Part shown: positions 1 to 6,501 of the stretch, piece after piece
How positions within the stretch are numbered: position 1 is the stretch's first letter
How the letters are laid out: each line of letters starts with the position of its first letter
From: Candidatus Njordarchaeota archaeon
GTDB taxonomy: Archaea; Asgardarchaeota; Njordarchaeia; Njordarchaeales; JAHKLH01
Length of the DNA stretch: 18,248 nucleotides
Direction: 5' to 3'
Assembly: GCA_029856635.1 (NCBI GenBank)
Contig: JAHKLH010000009.1
Coordinates: 1-18,248, forward strand
Position numbers and translations under genes: made by a program
The notes under the pieces: generated by a model
The model's input: the letters and a program-made list of their open reading frames with translations, nothing else
Told to the model about the DNA's origin: nothing
The model's database searches: none

Positions 1-75
1 CATATAATGTAAATAAATTTTCATGAGTATGTAGAGTATAATAAAGTTATTATTGTTTAAATTAGGGGATACTTG

Positions 76-396
76 ATGAAGAAAGTTGCAGTACTTGGTG
101 AAGAAACATTCATTCGATTTTTTGAACTAATAGGCGCTGTCGGTTTTCCCTGCAAAACACCAGAAGAGATTAGAAAGAAAGTTAATGAAATAATTAAAAG
201 CGAGGAGTATTCATTAATAATAATTCCAGAAAGATTCATAGAATCCGTTAGAGATATAAAGGAGAAATTAATGAGAGAAGAAAAAGTTGAGCCGATTTTT
301 GCATTTTTCCCTGACTTTGTCGAGCTTGAGGAAAAGAGAATTAAAGAACTCAAGAGAGAAATTATGTTAGCGATAGGAGTTGAAATGAAAGTCTAG
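76..396 (+). CDS. atpF: A-type ATP synthase subunit F
   Basis: Subunit F of the archaeal A1Ao ATP synthase, a small Rossmann-like protein of the central rotor stalk on the cytoplasmic side. The 106-residue product has the family layout: an N-terminal beta strand (KKVAVLGEE), a helix over the middle, a second strand (YSLIIIPERF), and a C-terminal stretch with the FFPDF segment. Length matches the usual ~100 residues. A TTG lies directly before the ATG in frame at 73, but the ATG at 76 is preferred, with a weak GGGGAT ribosome site at 65-70. It is followed at once by the stalk genes, which supports the assignment. In this enzyme annotation atpF means the A-type subunit, not bacterial F-type subunit b. 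An upstream promoter cannot be judged because the window starts here. Confidence 0.85.
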   Translation: MKKVAVLGEETFIRFFELIGAVGFPCKTPEEIRKKVNEIIKSEEYSLIIIPERFIESVRDIKEKLMREEKVEPIFAFFPDFVELEEKRIKELKREIMLAIGVEMKV

Positions 397-405
397 GTGA
401 GGAAT

Positions 406-690
406 ATGAATAAGGAAAAAGAAGTAGAACATCCGATAATCAAATGGGCAAAGGAAATAGCTGATAGAATTGTTCGAAAAGCAGAAGAATATGCTCAGCA
501 GTATTTATCTGAAGATTACATTAATAAGCTTTATCGAGAAATGCTGGAGGAAGAAGAAAGAAAACTAAGAGAGGATATTGAAAAAACAATAAAATTCTTC
601 GACGACAACATAAGAAAACTCAAGTCAATATCAAAGGAAGAAATCGAAAAAATTGCTGATGAAATAGTTGAAGAGGTGATTAAAGTATGA
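406..690 (+). CDS. Small coiled-coil protein, candidate peripheral-stalk subunit (G/H-like) of A-type ATP synthase
   Basis: A 94-residue, strongly charged, almost wholly helical protein with long runs of Glu/Lys/Arg and no membrane segment. It lies between subunits F and E and overlaps E by four bases (ATGA). In A-type ATP synthases subunit E pairs with a small coiled-coil subunit (H in Methanosarcina, also called G) to form the peripheral stalks, and that subunit is often poorly conserved. Position, size and helical content fit that role, but I see no diagnostic motif, so this is inference from context. An in-frame GTG lies at 397. The ATG at 406 is preferred because GGTGA (396-400) sits 5 bases before it, as seen at other starts in this window. 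Confidence 0.6.
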   Translation: MNKEKEVEHPIIKWAKEIADRIVRKAEEYAQQYLSEDYINKLYREMLEEEERKLREDIEKTIKFFDDNIRKLKSISKEEIEKIADEIVEEVIKV

Positions 691-1349
691 TAGCTGCAGA
701 GGAAATAGTTAGCTTAGAGAAAGTCCTAGCAGAGCTTGAAGAGCCTATTAAATCGAGAGTAAATGATATAATTTCGGAAGCGATTAAAAAAGCAAAGGAA
801 ATTATCGAATCCAGAAAAACTATGGCAAAAGATAAAGCCAGACGCATGGTTGAGGAAGAAATATTCAGAAAAAGATCACTTGAGCTTGGTGCCATAGAAA
901 AGAAAAAGAGAACTGAGTTATTAAAAGCCAAATATGAGGTCATTAATGAAATAAAGAAGATGGCTGAGGAGAAGATTATGAAAATTATACGGGGTGAAAA
1001 TCCTCGATATGACTATTATGATATATTGTATAATCTTATAAAACGAGCCATAATTGACATGGAAGAAGACGAAATATACATTTATGCTAACAAAAGAGAC
1101 ACAGAATTTCTCAAGAGCAAGCTAAAAGAAATAGAGCAAAAAATCTCTAGTGAACTTAATAGAAACGTAAAACTTCACATAGCAAACGAGAATATTGAAT
1201 GCATTGGTGGAATAATCGTTAGAAATAGATCAGGGAATAAAGTCTTCTACGGAACATTAGATGGAAGATTAAAAACTGTTTTTGAAAGAAAGATTAACTA
1301 CATCAATAAGGAACTTTTCAAAAAATACATTAGAGTTAAAATGGAGTAG
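687..1349 (+). CDS. atpE: A-type ATP synthase subunit E
   Basis: Subunit E forms the peripheral stalk that holds the A3B3 head still against the membrane part. The 220-residue product has the family architecture: a long charged N-terminal helix (about residues 1-105, coiled-coil-like, rich in Lys/Glu/Arg) followed by a compact alpha/beta domain ending in IGGIIVRNRSGNKVFYGTLD, matching the conserved C-terminal GG-hairpin of the family. It is slightly longer than the usual 185-205 residues. The start ATG overlaps the preceding stop, and a strong GAGGTGA site (673-679) sits 7 bases upstream, so translation is probably coupled. It is followed 12 bases later by subunit B. Confidence 0.9.
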   Translation: MIAAEEIVSLEKVLAELEEPIKSRVNDIISEAIKKAKEIIESRKTMAKDKARRMVEEEIFRKRSLELGAIEKKKRTELLKAKYEVINEIKKMAEEKIMKIIRGENPRYDYYDILYNLIKRAIIDMEEDEIYIYANKRDTEFLKSKLKEIEQKISSELNRNVKLHIANENIECIGGIIVRNRSGNKVFYGTLDGRLKTVFERKINYINKELFKKYIRVKME

Positions 1350-1361
1350 AGGTGATTAAAC

Positions 1362-2786
1362 ATGGCCGAAAGTGAAAAGTATGGTTTAGAATTGCAAACG
1401 ATTAGAGATATAAAAGGCCCTCTACTAGTAGTTGAGGGAATATCTCGAGCAAGATACAACGAACTTGTTGAAGTTACGTTACCAGACGGACGAACAGTAT
1501 TGGGAACAGTATTAGAATCTAGTAAGGGTCGTGCATTAGTTCAAGTTTTCGGCGATCCTCAAGGATTAAGTCGTGCAGCAAGAATAAGATTTACAGGAGA
1601 AGTCATAAAAGTACCGGTAAGTGAGGATGTTATTGGTAGGATTTTTAGTGGAAGCTTTGAACCATTAGACGGTTTACCAAAAATTGTTGGAGACGAAGAA
1701 CGTGAAATATTTTTCTCTGTAATCAATCCAGCGAAGAGATTGCCTCCCGAAGAATTTATACAGACAGGAGTTTCGGTTATTGATGCATTGTTTAGCCTCG
1801 TAAGAGGACAGAAGCTTCCAATATTTTCTGAATCTGGATTGCCGCATAATATACTTGCTGCACAAATTGCAAGACAGGCTACTATTTTAAGGAAAGGAGG
1901 AGAAGAAGCCAGAGAAGAGTTTATAGTAGTATTCTGTGCAATGGGAATTAAACATGAGGAGTTCGCATATTTCAAGAGTGAATTCGAGAGAACTGGAGCT
2001 ATTAACAGAGCAGTATTAATACTTAATCTTGCAGAAGATCCAGTAATTGAGAGAATTATTGCACCAAGAATTGCACTAACAATAGCAGAGTATCTGGCAT
2101 TTGATTTAGATTATCACGTACTAGTAATATTAACAGACATGACTGCGTATGCAGAAGCAGTTAGAATGGTTGCAATTGCAAGAGAAGAGGTACCAGCAAG
2201 GAGAGGATATCCAGGATGGTTGTATACAGATCTTGCAACAATATATGAGAGAGCAGGTAGAGTCCTCGGAAAGAGGGGTTCCATTACATTAATGCCTATT
2301 CTAACAATGCCTGCAGGAGATATTACTCATCCAGTTCCAGACTTATCTGGTTATATAACCGAGGGACAAATTATTCTCTCTAAAGAATTATATGCAAAAG
2401 GTATATATCCTCCTGTCGATGTTCCGCCGAGCTTATCCAGACTAATGAAATCTGGAATAGGCCCAGGAAAGACTAGGGAGGATCATAAATATGTTGCAGA
2501 TGAATTGTATCGTGCTTATTCAGAAGGACTTAGAGCTAGAGATCTTGCTAGAATTGTAGGTACTGTTGGTTTATCAGAGAGGGAAAGAAAGTATTTAGAG
2601 TTTGCAGAATTATTTGAACGTAAATTCATTAGTCAAGGAGTATATGAGAACAGACCAATAGATTATACACTCGATCTTGCTTGGGAGGTATTATCTATTC
2701 TCCCTGAGGATGAATTAATAAGAATTCCCGAACACGTTAAAAAGAAGTGGCATCCAAAGTATAGAAAAAGAGTTGTAGTTGCATAA
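1362..2786 (+). CDS. atpB: A-type ATP synthase subunit B (non-catalytic regulatory subunit)
   Basis: Subunit B alternates with catalytic subunit A in the A3B3 hexamer. It has an ATPase fold with a degenerate nucleotide site. The 474-residue product has the N-terminal beta barrel (ILVVEG/ARYNELVEV region), the central domain with TGVSVIDALFSLVRGQKLPIF, the GLPHN motif, the VLVILTDMTAYAEAVRMVA strand, YPGWLYTDLATIYERAGRV, and the GSITLMPILTMPAGDITHPVPD stretch typical of the family. Length is normal (about 460-475). The motif usually reading FSGSGLPHN here reads FSESGLPHN, with Glu at residue 157. Start is set by GAGGTGA (1349-1355), 6 bases upstream. In most archaea atpA lies directly before atpB; here subunit E precedes it and A is about 6.7 kb downstream. 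No gene follows for 243 bases, so the operon appears to end here. Confidence 0.96.
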   Translation: MAESEKYGLELQTIRDIKGPLLVVEGISRARYNELVEVTLPDGRTVLGTVLESSKGRALVQVFGDPQGLSRAARIRFTGEVIKVPVSEDVIGRIFSGSFEPLDGLPKIVGDEEREIFFSVINPAKRLPPEEFIQTGVSVIDALFSLVRGQKLPIFSESGLPHNILAAQIARQATILRKGGEEAREEFIVVFCAMGIKHEEFAYFKSEFERTGAINRAVLILNLAEDPVIERIIAPRIALTIAEYLAFDLDYHVLVILTDMTAYAEAVRMVAIAREEVPARRGYPGWLYTDLATIYERAGRVLGKRGSITLMPILTMPAGDITHPVPDLSGYITEGQIILSKELYAKGIYPPVDVPPSLSRLMKSGIGPGKTREDHKYVADELYRAYSEGLRARDLARIVGTVGLSERERKYLEFAELFERKFISQGVYENRPIDYTLDLAWEVLSILPEDELIRIPEHVKKKWHPKYRKRVVVA

Positions 2787-3029
2787 TTAGAATCATAATT
2801 TGTTTCCGCATTATTTTCTCACGTATTGCCTGATGCTTTGTTTTGGTGCCTCATAATTTTTCAAATGTTTGCACACTCTTAATATATTTGTGCTTTAGTC
2901 TTTCCTTTTGGCTGGTGAGAGAAGGCTATCATTAAATAAGAAATTAGTATCATAATTATTGTGCTAAACAGTTTTTCTAACGATTTTTCACTTTTGCATT
3001 GTGTATAGTTAAAAACCAGGTTTAGGAGA

Positions 3030-4136
3030 ATGCCGGCATCATATATCGAAAGATTAATATGGAAATTTGTAAGAGAGCAGATACTTGAAGGGTTCCTTAT
3101 CTTCCTATCTAAACCGGTTTTTCCAGTGACATTAGCAATATGTATGATAATTTTCCTCAAATGGTACTTTAACCAATTGTTTCTCGAGGCATTAATAATA
3201 GCTTTTATGCTGATTGTTATTGGCATCATTGGGTATAAAAGAGCAGTTAATATCATAGTAGGAGTTATTTTAAGTATAATGATCATTATATATTTCGTAT
3301 CTAAAATTCTCTTCAAAATTCCAACGTTTTTTGTTCTTGAAATGAGACTATTTGAAGTTGGAATGCTTACGCTTCTTGGTTGGCTTATATTTAACTCCTC
3401 AATGCTAATAATACAACTCTGGGAATTCTTTGCATCAACAGCTGGACTTTATTTATTTCTGGGAAGTGATAAGAAGAGAATATTCTTGTCCCCATTTCCA
3501 CAGATATTGGCAAGCATTTCCATACCAATGATGTTTTTAAAAGCCCCAAATCTTAGCTTAATTGATATATGCTTAATTTTATCTCCATTGTTATCCACCT
3601 TCATAGCACTATATGGAATAACTAAAGATTGGGGAAGAATCGTAAGAGGAGGTTTAAGCATTTATCTCATAGTTGTTGCATATTCTTTGCTCGGTTACAT
3701 TGCTCAATTAGGTGCGGTTTATGCGACGAGCTTTTGGGTAATAATTTCAATTCTGTCTTTGTTATTTTCTGCACAAAAATACAGTAGAACAAAATTGGAT
3801 GGGAATAGAGAGTATAAAATCACATATTTCGCATACGCAGTTATAGGAATAACCTTGCTTGCATTCGTACTATTTTTCTCTCCTAACAGTGAGTATTCCT
3901 TAAGCGTAATTGACTGGTGGCGTTTATCTTTGGTCGCGACTACTATTGCACCAATAGTTTCAATAGTATATATTCAGAAATCTGGAAGATTAGAGTATTA
4001 CATAAAGAGAGACTCATTATCAATTTTTGACCTAATAAAGGAATCAATTATTGCTGTTGGAAGAATATCCTTGGAAGAATTAAAGAAAGTATTTTTACGA
4101 AAAATATCTGAATTCTTTGCAGGAATCAAACCTTAA
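3030..4136 (+). CDS. Multi-pass membrane protein of unknown function
   Basis: I do not recognise this 368-residue protein. It is very hydrophobic, with about nine or ten membrane segments by eye from residue 30 to about 315, an amphipathic N-terminal stretch (IERLIWKFVREQI), and a charged C-terminal tail of about 50 residues that should be cytoplasmic. No catalytic motif, Cys pair or transporter signature stands out. It is too short for, and unlike, ATP synthase subunit I. The start ATG has an AGGAG only one base upstream, which is too close to act as a normal ribosome site. The TATA-like GTATAGTTAAA around 3002-3012 would fit a leaderless or near-leaderless message. An overlapping minus-strand open frame (2879-3316) is judged a shadow. 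Function and exact start are uncertain; coding status is likely from the sustained membrane pattern. Confidence 0.75.
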   Translation: MPASYIERLIWKFVREQILEGFLIFLSKPVFPVTLAICMIIFLKWYFNQLFLEALIIAFMLIVIGIIGYKRAVNIIVGVILSIMIIIYFVSKILFKIPTFFVLEMRLFEVGMLTLLGWLIFNSSMLIIQLWEFFASTAGLYLFLGSDKKRIFLSPFPQILASISIPMMFLKAPNLSLIDICLILSPLLSTFIALYGITKDWGRIVRGGLSIYLIVVAYSLLGYIAQLGAVYATSFWVIISILSLLFSAQKYSRTKLDGNREYKITYFAYAVIGITLLAFVLFFSPNSEYSLSVIDWWRLSLVATTIAPIVSIVYIQKSGRLEYYIKRDSLSIFDLIKESIIAVGRISLEELKKVFLRKISEFFAGIKP

Positions 4137-4166
4137 AAACGCTGATTCCATAATGCAAATTTATAT

Positions 4167-4198
4167 TATTCTCCGCAAGAGAATACCATAATATTCTC
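4167..4198. repeat. Alternating complementary arms: two mutually exclusive hairpins
   Basis: TATTCTC (4167-4173), GAGAATA (4179-4185) and TATTCTC (4192-4198) follow each other. The central arm can pair perfectly over 7 bases with either the upstream arm (5-base loop) or the downstream arm (6-base loop), but not both. This lies 30-62 bases after the stop of the membrane protein gene. It could be a 3' end structure, an attenuator, or a set of binding sites. Arms are read directly; function is inference. Confidence 0.5.
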
Positions 4199-4323
4199 GT
4201 TCTTGATTTGAATAACATTTAAATGGGTATTTTCATTTTCTGGATGAAAAAGACTTTAATAATAAGCACTTATTTCACAATGTTCCTCACTAATTTAATT
4301 TTGTGTCAAAATAAGCAAGAATT

Positions 4324-4356
4324 ATCCGAGAATAGTCCCATAACATCCGAGTATGC
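4324..4356. repeat. Tandem direct repeats ATCCGAGwAT spaced 21 bases, upstream of the ClC promoter
   Basis: ATCCGAGAATAG (4324-4335) and ATCCGAGTATGC (4345-4356) match over 9 of the first 10 bases and start 21 bases apart, about two turns of the helix. They lie just before the TATA-like element at 4372-4381. Same-face spacing upstream of a TATA box fits an activator or repressor site for the first ClC gene. The repeats are seen; the role is inferred. Confidence 0.4.
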
Positions 4357-4371
4357 TCAAGATTATTGATA

Positions 4372-4381
4372 TTTAATATAT
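4372..4381 (+). promoter_or_regulatory. Candidate TATA element for the first ClC gene
   Basis: TTTAATATAT resembles the archaeal TATA box. Transcription would start near 4402 and give a leader of about 50 bases. A weaker alternative (CTTATATCC, 4416-4424) would give a leader of only a few bases. Confidence 0.35.
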
Positions 4382-4451
4382 ATCCCTATGTAATTTCCAA
4401 ATTTATGCACGATGACTTATATCCAAAAAATGGGAGTAATGGGTCTCACAT

Positions 4452-6281
4452 ATGAGTAGCGAATCAGATCCTGCAACGAAAAAAGCCCTAAAAGGTCCTA
4501 TTTACTGGTATTCTCCAAAATTAGTAACACTTGTGATCGTTGTTGGGATATTAGCCGGAATAGGATCTATACTCTTTTACATTCTACTTGAGTTTTTTAA
4601 CGAATTTTTTTCGACATTACTTGGAATTGATATAGGAAAACCGGCAGGGGAACCAGAGCTGTTTAATTTCAAAGAATTTCTTTCATTTGTGCCGTATCCA
4701 ATAAATCTACTGTTAGTCTTATTAGCACCAGCATTTGGTGGTTTTATTAGCGGTATATTAACATATTTTCTCGCACCAGAAGCCAAGGGAGAAGGTGTTG
4801 ATGCAGTAATTAAAGCATTTCATAGGAAATTTGGTGTCATAAGTGGAAGAGTACCTATCATTAAGAGCGTGTCTTCAGCGATCTTCATTGGATCCGGAGG
4901 CTCTGTAGGACGTGAGGGGCCTATTGCACAGATCGCTGCGGGAGTAGCATCTTTACTTGCAGATAAAACAAGAATTTCTCCACGTGAGAGAGAGTTATTA
5001 GTTGTAGTTGGGATGTCTGCGGGTATAGGAGGTTTATTTAGAGCACCAGCAGGTGGTGCTTTATTTGGTATTGAAGTGCTGTATAAGAGAGATTATGAAA
5101 GTGATGCACTGCCCTATGCAATAATTGCATCTTTTCTCGCGTTTAGTATCTTCTGCATTTTTGCTGGATGGAGACCAATGTTTGCAGCACCGCAGTACAC
5201 TATATCGTTCAGAGAAATCCCATTTTATGTAATTCTTGGAATTGTATGTGGTTTATTTGCGAGATTGTACATCGTCATATATGAACATTGCGAGAAGTTC
5301 TTTTCAAAACTTAACATGAAAGATTATATCAAACCAGTAATAGGTGGACTCATAGTTGGAGTTCTGGCAATTCTAACCTCAATCCTTGTCGGAGAGCCAT
5401 ATATATTTGGGTCAGGTTATGGACCTCTTCAATTAATTTTAAATAAAGAATTGTTCCTAAAGACATCGATAGCTATCATCCTACTAATTGCAATTCTTAA
5501 AATGGTTGCTACATCTGTCAGCATTGGATCGGGAGGTAGCGGTGGAGCATTCGCACCATCAGTTACAATAGGAGGATTTATAGGAGGTGTCGTTGGTGCA
5601 ATTCTTAAAACATTCTTTCCACAATACATTGTTAATGATATTGGAATCTTCGCAATTGTAGGCATGGCTAGTTTCTTTGCAGCCGCTGCAAATGTACCAT
5701 TAACTGCGATAATAATGACTGCAGAAATCACATGGGATTTCAGTATTCTAGCACCAGCAATAATTGCTGTTGGTATATCCTATCTAATAGCATTTGAACC
5801 TAGTATCTACAGAGAACAAGTTCCAGATAGACCAAGTTCTCCTGTTCACATGGCTGATCATCTGTTTTTAGTTTTTAGAAATCTTCGTGTTAAAGACATA
5901 CTTTCACCAGATACAATGGTTGTCATAAAAGCTGATACTCCTGCAGAAGAAGCTATGAACATAATGATAAGAAACCAGAGAATGTATCTTCCAGTCGTAG
6001 ATGAAAATGGAAAATGTATTGGCATTGTTGATATATTCGATCTCACATCGCTAATGGCACGAAATAAACGAAAGCCAGTAAAAGAGGTAGTTAGGAAAGC
6101 GGCTATATGTGTATATCCTGACGAACCATTACTATTGGCATTAGCCAAGGCAAAAAAAGCGAACATTAATGTCTTGCCAGTAATAGATCCAAAGACTAAG
6201 AAAACCATTGGTGAAGTATCGTATCACGATATGATAAAAGCCTTTTATGCAAAACTTGGTGAACTAGGACTTTTAAAATGA
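4452..6281 (+). CDS. ClC-family chloride channel/transporter with C-terminal CBS pair (paralogue 1)
   Basis: A membrane chloride channel or Cl-/H+ exchanger of 609 residues. The ClC core (about 1-465) carries GREGP with the gating glutamate at E155, GGAFAP around residues 364-369, and the pore tyrosine at Y453 in SIYREQ. Two cytoplasmic CBS domains follow at about 478-535 and 545-605, ligand-binding modules that often sense adenine nucleotides. The position of the internal proton glutamate of E. coli ClC (second Glu of IIEEM) is Val209 (GIEVL). The GSGIP helix-D motif reads GEGVD with E114 at the central serine position. Related archaeal/bacterial ClC-CBS proteins, as I recall them, have similar changes (GHGTD, AEVL), so these may be clade traits. 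There is no strong ribosome site; the leader ATGGGTCTCACATATG resembles that of the second ClC gene. The substrate is inferred from the family; channel versus exchanger is open. Confidence 0.93.
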   Translation: MSSESDPATKKALKGPIYWYSPKLVTLVIVVGILAGIGSILFYILLEFFNEFFSTLLGIDIGKPAGEPELFNFKEFLSFVPYPINLLLVLLAPAFGGFISGILTYFLAPEAKGEGVDAVIKAFHRKFGVISGRVPIIKSVSSAIFIGSGGSVGREGPIAQIAAGVASLLADKTRISPRERELLVVVGMSAGIGGLFRAPAGGALFGIEVLYKRDYESDALPYAIIASFLAFSIFCIFAGWRPMFAAPQYTISFREIPFYVILGIVCGLFARLYIVIYEHCEKFFSKLNMKDYIKPVIGGLIVGVLAILTSILVGEPYIFGSGYGPLQLILNKELFLKTSIAIILLIAILKMVATSVSIGSGGSGGAFAPSVTIGGFIGGVVGAILKTFFPQYIVNDIGIFAIVGMASFFAAAANVPLTAIIMTAEITWDFSILAPAIIAVGISYLIAFEPSIYREQVPDRPSSPVHMADHLFLVFRNLRVKDILSPDTMVVIKADTPAEEAMNIMIRNQRMYLPVVDENGKCIGIVDIFDLTSLMARNKRKPVKEVVRKAAICVYPDEPLLLALAKAKKANINVLPVIDPKTKKTIGEVSYHDMIKAFYAKLGELGLLK

Positions 6282-6483
6282 TTTTAATTTCTAAACAAGA
6301 CTTTTGTGTTTTTATCAGTTATTAATCTTTATTCATATCTTACTGAATATTTTGACTCATTATTGTAATGCACTGTTGTATTATTAAAATTAAGATTTGG
6401 TTAAGAATTTACTATTAAATAGCAATACATATTTCCACAAAAACATAATATTATTTTTAGTAAATAGAATTTTCTTAATTACT

Positions 6484-6491
6484 GAGGGGAT
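6484..6491 (+). promoter_or_regulatory. Ribosome binding site of the second ClC gene
   Basis: GAGGGGAT differs by one base from the GAGGTGAT sites used elsewhere in the window and lies 10 bases before the ATG at 6502, supporting that start. Confidence 0.5.
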
Positions 6492-6501
6492 GGTCTAATA
6501 C

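Larger units (their letters stand above)
4137..4451. other. 315-base intergenic region with repeats before the first ClC gene
   Basis: No gene is seen on either strand. The first part holds an alternating set of 7-base complementary arms (4167-4198). The middle holds a fourth copy of the arm GAGAATA (4328-4334) inside a pair of 21-base-spaced direct repeats (4324-4356). A TATA-like element follows at 4372-4381. A second weaker TATA-like stretch, CTTATATCC (4416-4424), lies nearer the ClC start. It therefore looks like a terminator/leader for the gene before it plus a regulated promoter for the gene after it. Confidence 0.5.

Noticed and set aside
1..72. Promoter upstream of subunit F
   Set aside because: TATA-like stretches exist (10-22, 37-46), but the window begins here, so it cannot be told whether F starts an operon or continues one with the missing C, I or K genes.
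1559..1975. 138-residue minus-strand open frame inside atpB
   Set aside because: It lies wholly within a well-conserved gene on the other strand and has no family resemblance or start signal.
2879..3316. 145-residue minus-strand open frame with hydrophobic stretches
   Set aside because: It is the reverse shadow of the membrane-protein gene at 3030; hydrophobic stretches arise on both strands of such AT-rich DNA, and no start signal is seen.
5429..5731. Minus-strand open frame inside the first ClC gene, with a similar one in the second (7698-7931)
   Set aside because: The two resemble each other only because they are the reverse strand of the same conserved ClC segment.
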